Shown one piece after another: positions 16,954-25,669 of a stretch of DNA of 64,000 nucleotides. Each line of letters starts with the position of its first letter. Position 1 is the first letter of the stretch. The position numbers and the translations under genes were made by a program. The notes beneath the pieces were generated by a model, which was not told where the DNA came from, did no database searches, and saw nothing but the letters and a program-made list of their open reading frames with translations. This DNA comes from Methylobacterium sp. J-030 (lineage in GTDB: Bacteria > Pseudomonadota > Alphaproteobacteria > Rhizobiales > Beijerinckiaceae), in NCBI RefSeq assembly GCF_022829545.1, contig NZ_JAKSYM010000172.1, forward strand, positions 1-64,000, in the 5' to 3' direction.

Positions 16954-18552
16954 ATGGCAAACGCAGCAGCTCAGGCGGTGCAGGCGCTGGATTCCGGGTT
17001 CACACCCGATCTCGCCGACGGCGCCGCGCGGCACGGGCAGGAAGAGGGCCGCGGCGAGGCCCGTCAGTTCGTGATCTTTCACGTCGAGACCGAGATGTTC
17101 GCCGTCTCCCTGGACGACGTGCAGGAAATCATCCGGATCCCCGAGGTGGTGCGGGTCCCGTTCAGCCCCGCCTCGCTGCTGGGGCTGGCCAACCTGCGCG
17201 GTACGGTCCTGCCGGTCCTGAACCTGCGGGACGTGTTCGCCTTCCCGCCGGTCCTGAACGACGACGCCACCCGGGTGGTGGTGCTCGACCAGGGCAATCC
17301 GATCGGCCTCGTGGTCGACCGGATGGCGAATGTGGTCACGGTCGATCCCGAGCGGATCGAGCCGACCTCGGCGATCGAGGGCAGCGTCGACACCGCGCTG
17401 CTCACCGGCATGATCAAGGGGGATGACGGTCAGTCGATGGTGATGATCCTGGACGCGGCCCAGCTGGTCAGCCGTGAGTTCAGCCAGATCACCACGAAGG
17501 CCCGGACATCCGCCGGCCACGCGCCGGCGGCCGACCGGGATTCCGCGGCCCGAATCGAGGCCGAGGCCGACGAGGACCAGCTCGTGAGCTTCGAGGTGGC
17601 CGGGCAGGAATACGCCTTCCCGATCGAGCGGGTGCAGGAGATCGTCCAGCTCCCCGAGCGCCTCACCCACGTCCCGAACGCGCCGGCGCACGTGCTCGGG
17701 GTGATCACCCTGCGCAACCGCCTGCTGCCGCTCGTATCCCTGCGCGAGATGTTCGGCCTCCAGGCGAAGGCGTTCACCGAAACCAACAAGGTCGTGGTGG
17801 TGTCGCTGGGCGAGGGCGGGAACCTCTCGGTCGGCGTCGTGATGGACAGCGTCAAGGAGGTGCTGCGGGTCAGCCGCAATCTCGTCGAGGCGATGCCCAC
17901 CCTGCTGTCGCAGGACGGCGGCATGGACGAGATCCAGGCGATCTGCCGGCTGCAGGACGGCCGGCGGCTGGTCTCCGTCCTGTCGGTCGAGAAGATGTTC
18001 GACACCAACGAGCTGCGCAAGCTTGCCGCCACGGAGAACGAGGCCATGAGCGCCGACGGACGACAGGACGGGGACGCGCGCCAGGACGCCGCCGACGAGG
18101 AGCAGTTCGTGGTGTTCCGGCTGATGGGCGAGGAATACGGCGTGCCGATCGAGGCCGTGCAGGAGATCGTGCGCGTCCCGGAGGAGCTGACCCGGATCCC
18201 GAAGGCGCCGTCCTTCGTGGAGGGCGTGATCAACCTGCGCGGCGTGGTCCTGCCGGTGGTCGACCAGCGCCGCCGCTTCAACCTCGCCGAGGCGGAGCGG
18301 AATGACCGCCAGCGGATCATGGTCTTCACCGTCCGGGGCGTGCGGACCGGCTTCATCGTCGACTCCGTCTCGGAGGTGATGCGGATCTCGGCGAAGGCCA
18401 TCGGCGACGCGCCCAACCTGTCGGACGCGCAGCAGCGCCTGATCCGCCGCGTGGCCAACCTGGAAAGCCAGAAGCGCATGGTCCTGCTCCTGGACACCAT
18501 GCAGCTCCTCGACACCCAGGAAGCCGCCGCGGTCCGGCTCACCACCCATTGA
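16954..18552 (+). CDS. Triple-CheW-domain coupling protein
   Basis: This 532-residue protein contains three CheW domains in a row: about residues 36-172 (RQFVIFHVETEMFAVSLDDV), 207-345 (DQLVSFEVAGQEYAFPIERV) and 382-525 (EEQFVVFRLMGEEYGVPIEA). Each has the NLRG- or TLRN-type signature (LANLRGTVLPVLNLR, ITLRNRLLPLVSLR, INLRGVVLPVVDQR). CheW links receptors to CheA. Three linked copies could bridge the two tips of the preceding receptor or build a different array lattice. It sits 32 bases after the receptor gene. Confidence 0.93.
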   Translation: MANAAAQAVQALDSGFTPDLADGAARHGQEEGRGEARQFVIFHVETEMFAVSLDDVQEIIRIPEVVRVPFSPASLLGLANLRGTVLPVLNLRDVFAFPPVLNDDATRVVVLDQGNPIGLVVDRMANVVTVDPERIEPTSAIEGSVDTALLTGMIKGDDGQSMVMILDAAQLVSREFSQITTKARTSAGHAPAADRDSAARIEAEADEDQLVSFEVAGQEYAFPIERVQEIVQLPERLTHVPNAPAHVLGVITLRNRLLPLVSLREMFGLQAKAFTETNKVVVVSLGEGGNLSVGVVMDSVKEVLRVSRNLVEAMPTLLSQDGGMDEIQAICRLQDGRRLVSVLSVEKMFDTNELRKLAATENEAMSADGRQDGDARQDAADEEQFVVFRLMGEEYGVPIEAVQEIVRVPEELTRIPKAPSFVEGVINLRGVVLPVVDQRRRFNLAEAERNDRQRIMVFTVRGVRTGFIVDSVSEVMRISAKAIGDAPNLSDAQQRLIRRVANLESQKRMVLLLDTMQLLDTQEAAAVRLTTH

Positions 18553-18616
18553 GCGCTGGTCCGGGCTCCGGCCCGGACCGACGCACCCTCACTCCGTCAC
18601 CCCGGCGAGACCCCGC

Positions 18617-19723
18617 ATGATCCGAGCCCTCGTGGCCGATGATTCCGCCCTGATGCGCAGGCACCTCACGCAGCTCCTCGAGGCGGCGGGCGGCTTCACG
18701 GTGCAGACGGCGCGCAACGGCGTCGAGGTGCTGGAGGCGCTGAAGAGCTTCGATCCGCACGTGATCACCCTCGACGTCAACATGCCCGAGATGGACGGGA
18801 TCACCTGCCTGTCGCGGATCATGAGCGAGGATCCGCGGCCGGTGGTGATGGTCTCGTCGCTGACCGAGGAAGGCGCCGAGACGACCCTGCAGGCGCTGAG
18901 CCTCGGGGCGGTCGACTTCGTCCAGAAGCCCGGCGGCACGATCTCCCTGTCGATCGACCGGATCCATCGCGAGCTCCTGATGAAGGTCCGCAGCGCCGCG
19001 ACCACGCGGGTCCGGCGCAGCCTCGGGCTGCGCGGTCGCCTCGCCGCCCAGCGCCGGCGGTCGGCCCCGGCCGAGCCGCCGCCGGTCGCCTTCGCGAGCG
19101 GCGGGCGCCCCGGGCTCGTGCTGGTGGGCGTGTCCACGGGCGGCCCCGGGGTGCTGGAGGAGATCCTGCCGCGCCTGCCGGCGGACTTCCCCTGGCCGGT
19201 CCTCGTCGCGCAGCACATGCCCAGCAGCTTCACCGGCGTCTTCGCCCGCCGGCTGAACGATCTCTGCGCCGTCTCTGTGGTGGAGGTCGCCCGGCAGATG
19301 CCCCTCGAGCCCGGCACGGTCTACATCGCCAAGGGGGACGCCGACCTCGTGGTCACCCGCCGCGGGCTCGGCCATTCGGCGACGCCGCTGCCGCAGAGCG
19401 ACGAGCATATCTGGCATCCCAGCGTCGCCCGCATGGTGGAGAGCGCGCTCGCCCTGTTCCCGGCCAACCGGCTGATCGCCGTGCAGCTCACCGGGATGGG
19501 CGACGACGGCGCCGCGGCCATGGCCCGGGTGCGGGCCGGCGGCGGCCTGACCATCGCGCAGGACGAGGACACCAGCATCGTCTTCGGCATGCCGCACGAA
19601 CTCATCAAGCGCGGCGGGGCCAGCGTGGTCCTGCCGAGCGACGCGATCGCGGAACAGCTTGTCGGATGGCTCCGCGCCCCGGATGCCGGGGCCCGACCCG
19701 GGGGATACCGCCGTGGCGCTTAA
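18617..19723 (+). CDS. cheB: Chemotaxis protein-glutamate methylesterase CheB
   Basis: This 368-residue protein has an N-terminal receiver (residues 1-120; D8, D9 and phospho-acceptor D53 in TLDVNMPEMDG) and a C-terminal methylesterase domain (about 165-350). The catalytic triad is visible: Ser in GVSTGGPGVLEE, His in AQHMPSSF and Asp in GMGDDGAAAM. It removes methyl groups from receptor glutamates after phosphorylation by CheA. The stop lies 11 bases inside the following HEAT-repeat gene. Confidence 0.95.
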   Translation: MIRALVADDSALMRRHLTQLLEAAGGFTVQTARNGVEVLEALKSFDPHVITLDVNMPEMDGITCLSRIMSEDPRPVVMVSSLTEEGAETTLQALSLGAVDFVQKPGGTISLSIDRIHRELLMKVRSAATTRVRRSLGLRGRLAAQRRRSAPAEPPPVAFASGGRPGLVLVGVSTGGPGVLEEILPRLPADFPWPVLVAQHMPSSFTGVFARRLNDLCAVSVVEVARQMPLEPGTVYIAKGDADLVVTRRGLGHSATPLPQSDEHIWHPSVARMVESALALFPANRLIAVQLTGMGDDGAAAMARVRAGGGLTIAQDEDTSIVFGMPHELIKRGGASVVLPSDAIAEQLVGWLRAPDAGARPGGYRRGA

Positions 19724-20333
19724 GAAGCCGGCCCAACCGCAAAAGACCGGCGCCGTGGCGCTCCCGCAGGCGGATCTCCAGGCGCTCACGGCCGCCCTTG
19801 CCTCCCCCGAAAGCGCGGAGCGCCGCCGGGCCGCCCGGGACCTCGGCGCCTTTCCGGAGGCCGGGCCGATCCTGTGCGCGCATCTCGGCGGCGAGGCGGC
19901 CGCCAGCGTCCGGGCCGTCATCCTGACGACGCTCATCCGCCTCAAATCCCCCGCGGTGGTGGCCGGCCTGCTGCCGCTGCTGCGCAGCGAGGACAGCGCC
20001 CTGCGGAACGCCGCGATCGAGGCGCTGCAGGAAATGCCCGCCGAGGTCGAGCCCCATGTCGCCGCGCTGCTGTCCGACCCCGACAGCGACGTCCGCATCC
20101 TGGCGGTCAACATGGTGAGTCTGCTGCCGCATCCGAAGGCCCCGGACTGGCTGGCCGAGGTCGTGGCACGCGAGAGTCACGTCAACGTCTGCGCCGCGGC
20201 GGTCGACGGCCTGGCGGAGATCGGCGACGCAAGCGCCGTCGCGCCGCTCCGGGCCCTGGCGGCGCGCTTTCCCGAGGTCCCCTTTATCCGGTTCGCGGCC
20301 GCCGCGGCGATCCGCCGGATCGGAGGATCGTGA
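19713..20333 (+). CDS. HEAT-repeat protein between cheB and cheR
   Basis: The start chosen is GTG 19713, with GGGGGA about 8 bases upstream, overlapping cheB by 11 bases. An ATG at 19683 is possible. The product is 206 residues of paired helices in HEAT/PBS-lyase-like repeats (SPESAERRRAARDLGAF, AASVRAVILTTLIRL, DSALRNAAIEALQEMP, DSDVRILAVNMVSLL, HVNVCAAAVDGLAEIG). Such solenoids bind proteins. No catalytic residues are seen. Position inside the operon suggests an adaptor for the array, for the methylation enzymes or for the receptor. Confidence 0.85.
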   Translation: MALKKPAQPQKTGAVALPQADLQALTAALASPESAERRRAARDLGAFPEAGPILCAHLGGEAAASVRAVILTTLIRLKSPAVVAGLLPLLRSEDSALRNAAIEALQEMPAEVEPHVAALLSDPDSDVRILAVNMVSLLPHPKAPDWLAEVVARESHVNVCAAAVDGLAEIGDASAVAPLRALAARFPEVPFIRFAAAAAIRRIGGS

Positions 20334-21202
20334 TGCAAGCCCATCGCGCCTTCGGGCAGACCGACCCCGCGATCCAGATCAGCGAAGACGAGTACGAGAA
20401 ATTCTACGAGTATTTCTACCGCCGCACGGGCATCTCGTTCAGCGGCAAGAAGGAATATTTCGTCGAAAAGCGTCTCTTCGAACGGATCGCGAAGACCGGG
20501 AGCGACAGCTTCAAGGCGTACTTCACCCTGCTGCGTTTCCAGGCATCGGGGGAGGAGCTGCAGCACCTCGTCAACTTGATGACTGTGAACGAGACCTACT
20601 TCTTCCGCGAGGACTACCAGTTCGACGCGCTGGTGCGCGGCATCCTGCCCGAGATCACCCGGACGCGCCGGCCCGGAGAGACGCTGCGGATCTGGTCTAT
20701 GCCGTGCTCGACCGGGGAAGAGCCGTACTCGATCGCGATCCAGATCCTGGAATACTGGTCGCGGGCGGACGAGTTCGCCATCGAGATCACCGGGTCGGAC
20801 ATCGATTCCAGGGTCCTGGCGGATGCCCGCAAGGGCATCTACGGCAACCGCTCCCTGCAGCGGCTGTCGCCGGAGCTGCGCAAGAAGTATTTCCGCCGGC
20901 TCGGCGACGATCAATTCGAGATCCACGAGGAGCTGCGCAGCTCCATCGACTTCTCGATGGCCAACCTGTCCGACCCGGTCCAGATGCATCGCTACCGCGC
21001 GATGGACGTGATCTTCTGCCGGAACCTGTTGATCTACTTCGACGATACGTCCCGACGCGCCGCGGTCGAGGCGCTCTACGAATGCCTGACCCCGGGCGGA
21101 TTCATCTGCCTCGGCCATTCGGAGAGCATGAGCCGCATGTCGTCGATGTTCCTGCCGCGCAAGTTCGGCGACACGATCGTCTATCAAAGACCGATCGAAT
21201 AG
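20333..21202 (+). CDS. cheR: Chemotaxis methyltransferase CheR
   Basis: This 289-residue enzyme starts at ATG 20333, overlapping the HEAT gene stop (TGATG). An N-terminal helical domain (about 15-85; FYEYFYRRTGISFSG) precedes the SAM-binding methyltransferase domain. Visible motifs are NETYFFREDYQFDAL, IWSMPCSTGEEPYSIA, GSDIDSRVLADARKGIY and MDVIFCRNLLIYFDDTSR. It methylates glutamates of chemoreceptors and is opposed by CheB. No pentapeptide-binding beta-subdomain anomaly is noticed. Confidence 0.95.
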   Translation: MQAHRAFGQTDPAIQISEDEYEKFYEYFYRRTGISFSGKKEYFVEKRLFERIAKTGSDSFKAYFTLLRFQASGEELQHLVNLMTVNETYFFREDYQFDALVRGILPEITRTRRPGETLRIWSMPCSTGEEPYSIAIQILEYWSRADEFAIEITGSDIDSRVLADARKGIYGNRSLQRLSPELRKKYFRRLGDDQFEIHEELRSSIDFSMANLSDPVQMHRYRAMDVIFCRNLLIYFDDTSRRAAVEALYECLTPGGFICLGHSESMSRMSSMFLPRKFGDTIVYQRPIE

Positions 21203-21215
21203 GATTGATGCGGGC

Positions 21216-21593
21216 ATGTCCGGGAAGCGAATACTTGTCGTCGAGGACGGCATCACGATGCGGATGTTCTATCAGGACGTGCTCGGCCGCGCCGGGTTCG
21301 TCGTCGAGGAAGCCGCCAACGGGGTCGAGGGCCTGGAGAAGGCCCTGCTCGGCGGGTTCGACCTGATGATCGTCGACATCAACATGCCCAAGATGGACGG
21401 CTACGAGCTGGTGTCCCGGATCCGCCGCGAGCCGTCGCTCCAGGCGACGCCGGTGGTCACGATCAGCACCGAGGCCAAGGACGCCGACGCGACCCGGGCC
21501 TACGAGGCCGGTGCCAATTTCTACATCGTCAAACCGGCCGATCCCGTGCTCCTCGTCGAGACGGCGCGCCTGCTGACGGGTGCGCCGGTATGA
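21216..21593 (+). CDS. CheY-like receiver protein
   Basis: This 125-residue single receiver domain starts 13 bases after cheR. It has acidic E10-D11 after strand 1, phospho-acceptor D54 (MIVDINMPKMDG) and the Lys of YIVKPAD near residue 108. The stop overlaps the cheA start by 4 bases, so it is translationally coupled to the kinase. It is likely the direct output, or a phosphate sink, of this CheA. Confidence 0.93.
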   Translation: MSGKRILVVEDGITMRMFYQDVLGRAGFVVEEAANGVEGLEKALLGGFDLMIVDINMPKMDGYELVSRIRREPSLQATPVVTISTEAKDADATRAYEAGANFYIVKPADPVLLVETARLLTGAPV

Positions 21594-24229
21594 GCAATCT
21601 CCTGCTGGCCCGGTTCATCCCCGAGGCGCGCGAGCTGCTGCAGATCTCGGCCAGCGGGCTCCTGAAGCTGGAGCGGAACCCGTCGGACGAGACCGCCGTC
21701 AACGAGGTGTTCCGGGCGGTCCACACGATCAAGGGCTCCTCCGGCCTGTTCGACGCGGGTGCCCTCACCCGGCTGGTCCACGCCGCCGAGGATCTCCTCG
21801 GGGAGGTCCGGTCCGACGCACTCCGGATCGACTCCGCCCTCGTCGACATGCTGCTCGACAGCCTCGATCAGGTCGGCCAGTGGATCGATGAGCTCGAGCG
21901 GCGCGACGCGCTCCCGGCGGATGCCGACGCGGTCGCGCACCGGATGGCCGCGCAGCTGCGCCGACGCCTGGGATCACAGGACGGCGAGGCTGCGGGCGCA
22001 CCGGCGGACGGCGCGCAACGGGAAGCCGAACCAGCGCCCGCCGACGCCGTCGCGACGCTGCCGCCGGCGCTTCTGGCGCGCCTGCCGGCCTCCGCCTGCC
22101 TCGCCGCCTTCCGCCGCGCCTGCGGCGGCGAGGCCGTGCACCTGGTCTGCTACGCGCCGGAGCCGGGCTGCTTCTTCAACGGCACCGATCCCCTGCAGGC
22201 GATCCGGCAGGTACCCGGCGCCCTCGCGCTTGACATCGCGGCCGCCGAACCCTGGGGCACGCTGGAGGATCTCGATCCCTACCAGTGCAACCTGCACTTC
22301 GCGCTGCTGACCGAGGCCCCCCGGGCCGAGATCGAGCTGGCGATGCGCTACGAGCTGGACCGGACCACCATCGCGCCCGTGCGGCCCCGGGACCTCGTGC
22401 GGATCGCGGGCGAGCCGAGCGACGGCCCGATCTGGGACGATTTCCGCGAGACGGCGTCGGCCTTCCTGGCCGCCGGCCGGTACGACGAGCTGCGCAAGGC
22501 CGTGGCCGCTCTGCGCAGCGTCGCCGGGCCGACGCTCTGGCGCCGACAGGCGCTCGACTGGCTGGACGCCGCCCTGTCGGCCCCCGAGCCCGATCCGGCC
22601 CTCGCGGCGGCTCTCGTGGCCGCCGCCGGCTCGGGTCGCCTCGACCCGCCTCCGGGCGGCCCTCTTCCCACAGCCCAGGCTCCGGCGTCCCAGCCCGCTT
22701 CGCAGGCCGCCGACCCGCGCCGGGATCTCGCCCACAGCGTGCTGGCGAGCCAGCACCGGTCCCTGGAGCGCGCGGGCTACGACGCGGAGCGCCTCGCCTC
22801 GGTCGGCACCGTGGTGGAGAACGTGCTCCTCAGCCTCGGCCGCGACGCGGATCGCGCGGCGATCCAGGCGGCATTCGCGGCGGCCCGCGAGGCGCGCTCG
22901 GTCGCGCCCGTTCTGAGCGCCCTGGCGGCCGTGCTGGCGGGCGCCCCCCTCCAGCGCCCGGAGGCCGCCCGCGCGCTCCCGGAGACGGATCTGCAGGAAT
23001 TCGCCACGGAGGTCGCGCCGGGCCCGGCCATCGGCGGGAAAGAGCCCGAGGCGCGCATCGCCGCCAAGTCCCTGAAAGTCGATCAGGCGAAGATCGACCT
23101 GCTGATGAACTTGATCGGCGAACTGGTCGTCTCGAAGAACGCCCTGCCGTTCCTCGCCAAGCGGGCGGAGGAGACCTACGCCTCGCGCGAGATGTCCCGC
23201 GAGATCAAGGAGCAGTACGCGGTCATCGACCGGCTCGCCCAGGAGATGCAGGGCACGATCATGCAGGTCCGCATGCTGCCGGTGGCCGAGATCTTCGACC
23301 GGTTCCCCAGGCTGGTGCGCGACCTCGCCCGCAAGCTCGGCAAGCGGATCGACCTCGTCCTCGAGGGTGAGGATACGGCCGCCGACAAGACCATCATCGA
23401 GGCGCTGGGCGACCCGCTGCTGCACATCGTCCGCAACTCCCTCGACCACGGGATCGAGGCGCCGGACGAGCGCCGGGCAGCGGGCAAGTCCGCGACCGCG
23501 CGGATCCTGCTGCGGGCCCGCCAGGAGGCCGACAGCGTCGTCATCGAGGTGCAGGACAACGGCCGCGGAATCGACCCGGCCCGGATCCGCGGCGCCGCCG
23601 TCGCCAAGGGCGTGGTCGCCCAGGAGGAGGCGGACCGCCTCTCCGACCAGGAGGCGATCAACCTGATCTACCGCCCGGGCTTCTCGACGGCGGCCGAGAT
23701 CTCCGACCTGTCCGGCCGCGGGGTCGGGATGGACGTCGTGCTGACCACCGTGGAGAAGCTCGGCGGCCAGGTCTCGGTGAGTTCCCGCCTCGGTGAGGGG
23801 ACGACGACGCGCCTGGCGCTGCCGCTCAGCATGGCGGTCACCCGGATCATGATCGTGGAGGCCGCCGGCAGCCTCTACGGCGTGCCGATGGACATGATCG
23901 TCGAGACGGTGCGGGTGCCGCGGGAGCGGATCCGCAGGATCAAGAAGGCCGAGACCTTCGTGCTGCGCGAGACGATCATCCCGCTGCTGCGGCTGTCGCG
24001 CCTGCTGTACCTGCCCGAACAGCCCCGGGGGGAGGCCGACGCCGCCGTCTTGGTCTGCCAGGTCGGCGGCCGACGGGTCGGTCTGATCATCGACAACTTC
24101 CGGGAGGGGATGGACGTGATCCTGAAGCCCCTGGAGGGCGTCCTGACCGGCATCGACGGCTACGCCGGTACGACCCTGCTGGGGGACGGGCGCGTCCTCC
24201 TGGTCCTCGATCTCAGGGAGCTGCTGTGA
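21590..24229 (+). CDS. cheA: Chemotaxis histidine kinase CheA
   Basis: This 879-residue protein, longer than usual, has P1/Hpt at residues 1-110 with phospho-histidine H45 (AVHTIKGSSGLF). A P2-like regulator-binding domain lies at about 155-270 (GCFFNGTDPLQAIRQVPG). An unusual Ala-rich helical linker of over 150 residues (about 280-480) follows. Then come P3 dimerisation (KIDLLMNLIGELVVSKN), P4 ATPase (IVRNSLDHGIE, DNGRGIDP, DLSGRGVGMDVV) and a C-terminal CheW-like P5 (about 750-879). It phosphorylates CheB and the neighbouring receivers. It overlaps the preceding receiver gene and the following STAS-like gene. Confidence 0.95.
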   Translation: MSNLLLARFIPEARELLQISASGLLKLERNPSDETAVNEVFRAVHTIKGSSGLFDAGALTRLVHAAEDLLGEVRSDALRIDSALVDMLLDSLDQVGQWIDELERRDALPADADAVAHRMAAQLRRRLGSQDGEAAGAPADGAQREAEPAPADAVATLPPALLARLPASACLAAFRRACGGEAVHLVCYAPEPGCFFNGTDPLQAIRQVPGALALDIAAAEPWGTLEDLDPYQCNLHFALLTEAPRAEIELAMRYELDRTTIAPVRPRDLVRIAGEPSDGPIWDDFRETASAFLAAGRYDELRKAVAALRSVAGPTLWRRQALDWLDAALSAPEPDPALAAALVAAAGSGRLDPPPGGPLPTAQAPASQPASQAADPRRDLAHSVLASQHRSLERAGYDAERLASVGTVVENVLLSLGRDADRAAIQAAFAAAREARSVAPVLSALAAVLAGAPLQRPEAARALPETDLQEFATEVAPGPAIGGKEPEARIAAKSLKVDQAKIDLLMNLIGELVVSKNALPFLAKRAEETYASREMSREIKEQYAVIDRLAQEMQGTIMQVRMLPVAEIFDRFPRLVRDLARKLGKRIDLVLEGEDTAADKTIIEALGDPLLHIVRNSLDHGIEAPDERRAAGKSATARILLRARQEADSVVIEVQDNGRGIDPARIRGAAVAKGVVAQEEADRLSDQEAINLIYRPGFSTAAEISDLSGRGVGMDVVLTTVEKLGGQVSVSSRLGEGTTTRLALPLSMAVTRIMIVEAAGSLYGVPMDMIVETVRVPRERIRRIKKAETFVLRETIIPLLRLSRLLYLPEQPRGEADAAVLVCQVGGRRVGLIIDNFREGMDVILKPLEGVLTGIDGYAGTTLLGDGRVLLVLDLRELL

Positions 24230-24492
24230 TGGCCATCCGGATCGCCCGCAAGATCGTCCATCTCGAAGGGCGGTGCACGGTCGAGGAGGCGTTGCCGCTG
24301 CTGGAGGCCCTGCGCAAGCCGGGCGCCCACAAGGTCGTCATGACCAAGTGCGAGGGGCTGCACACCGCGATCCTGCAGGTCCTCGCCGCCGCGCGGCCGG
24401 CCACTCTGGTGCCGCCCGCCGACCCGGCGCTGGCCGGCCTCATCATGCCGTTCCTGCAGGATTCCTCGCCGGCGTCCGGAGGGGCCGCTTGA
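24229..24492 (+). CDS. Small STAS-like protein downstream of cheA
   Basis: The start at ATG 24229 overlaps the cheA TGA by one base. The 87-residue product fits an alpha/beta STAS-like pattern: [20 protein letters not shown], a [19 protein letters not shown] strand-turn-helix, then a C-terminal strand and helix. STAS domains bind proteins or nucleotides and occur in the stressosome proteins encoded 3 kb downstream. The family call is from pattern only. A role linking CheA to the stressosome would be attractive but is unproven. Confidence 0.65.
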   Translation: MAIRIARKIVHLEGRCTVEEALPLLEALRKPGAHKVVMTKCEGLHTAILQVLAAARPATLVPPADPALAGLIMPFLQDSSPASGGAA

Positions 24493-25283
24493 CCACGATC
24501 CTGGCCATCTCGAACCGCAAGGGCGGCAGCGGGAAGTCGACGACCTCGGTCAATCTGGCCGCCGAGTGCGGCGCCCGCGGCCGGCGCACGCTGCTGGTCG
24601 ACCTCGACACCCAGGGACATGCCGGGCTCGGCTTCGACATCGTCCCGGAGCGCGACGCGCCGACGGCCCACCACGTCTTTACCACCCCCGATTTCGACCT
24701 GCAGGCGGCGATCCGGCCGACCGCGTTCGCGGGCGTTTGGGTGGCGCCGGCCGATCAGCTGTTCGACGGCACCACCGCGGTGGACCGCAGCGTCTCGGCC
24801 CTGCAGCGCGGCCTGCGCAACCCCGCGATCGCGACGCGCTTCGACCTCGTGATCGTCGACACGCCGCCCTCGCTGGACATGATCCTGGTCAACGCCCTCG
24901 CGGCGGCCGACGGCGTGCTGGTGCCGATGATCCCCCACGCCCTCTCGGCCGAGGGCGTGCGGCAGCTCGCGCGGCTGTTCTTCCGCATCGCCACCACGGT
25001 CAACAGCGACCTGAAGGTGGTCGGCCTGCTGCCGGTGATGCTGAACGTCCACACCAACCACCACCGCGAGACGATGCAGGACATCGCCCGGGAATTCGGG
25101 ATCGAGCGCGTGCTGTCCGGGATCCGGACCGACATCCGCCTGGCGGAGGCGTTCGCCGCGCGCAAACCCATCCGGGACTACGCCCCCGCGAGCCGCGGCG
25201 CCGCCGATTACGGCCTGCTGGCCGACGAGCTGACGGCCGTCTGGCGGGCCGATGCGGCGCCCGCACCCCACACAGCCCCCTAG
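24489..25283 (+). CDS. ParA-family ATPase, chemosensory-array positioning type
   Basis: The frame opens at TTG 24489, overlapping the previous stop by 3 bases. The 264-residue product is a ParA/Soj-type ATPase with deviant Walker A ([16 protein letters not shown], residues 8-23), [11 protein letters not shown] (A') and Walker [12 protein letters not shown]. There is no N-terminal DNA-binding domain. In Rhodobacter sphaeroides PpfA, a ParA homologue in a cytoplasmic chemotaxis operon, places clusters over the nucleoid. Vibrio ParC does the same for polar arrays. The context here suggests the same job: partition of the cytoplasmic array at division. Confidence 0.9.
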   Translation: MTTILAISNRKGGSGKSTTSVNLAAECGARGRRTLLVDLDTQGHAGLGFDIVPERDAPTAHHVFTTPDFDLQAAIRPTAFAGVWVAPADQLFDGTTAVDRSVSALQRGLRNPAIATRFDLVIVDTPPSLDMILVNALAAADGVLVPMIPHALSAEGVRQLARLFFRIATTVNSDLKVVGLLPVMLNVHTNHHRETMQDIAREFGIERVLSGIRTDIRLAEAFAARKPIRDYAPASRGAADYGLLADELTAVWRADAAPAPHTAP

Positions 25284-25292
25284 GAGACGCGC

Positions 25293-25667
25293 GTGGCCAC
25301 GACGATCATGATTGTCGACGATTCACCGACCATGCTCATGAGCATCGAAGGTATCCTCACCAGGGCCGGCCTAACCGTCGTGAAGGCGGCGAGCGGCGAG
25401 CAGGCCGTCGAGACGTTGCAGGCGGGCACCAAGCCCAACCTGCTGATCACCGATCTCAACATGGGGGCGATGAACGGCATCGACCTGACCCGTCGGGTCC
25501 GCAAGCTCCCGGGCCTGCAGTTCATTCCGATCCTGATGCTGACCACCGAGTCGCAGCAGGACAAGCGGAACGAGGCGAAGTCGGCGGGCGCCACGGGTTG
25601 GATCGTCAAGCCGGTGGATCCCGAGGCCCTGCTCAAGGTGATCCGCCAGCTGGTTCCCGGGGCCTGA
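25293..25667 (+). CDS. Stand-alone receiver protein
   Basis: This 124-residue receiver domain starts at GTG 25293, 9 bases after the ParA gene. It has D9-D10 (IVDDSPT), phospho-acceptor D54 ([12 protein letters not shown]) and the [13 protein letters not shown] motif with conserved Lys. No output domain is present. It is followed after 2 bases by a second receptor gene and is a probable CheA substrate. Confidence 0.93.
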   Translation: MATTIMIVDDSPTMLMSIEGILTRAGLTVVKAASGEQAVETLQAGTKPNLLITDLNMGAMNGIDLTRRVRKLPGLQFIPILMLTTESQQDKRNEAKSAGATGWIVKPVDPEALLKVIRQLVPGA

Positions 25668-25669
25668 CC

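Noticed and set aside
16552..18549. 665-codon minus-strand frame opposite the triple-CheW gene
   Set aside because: Antisense shadow of a high-GC gene with well-conserved domains. Composition rich in Asp/His/Arg typical of such shadows.
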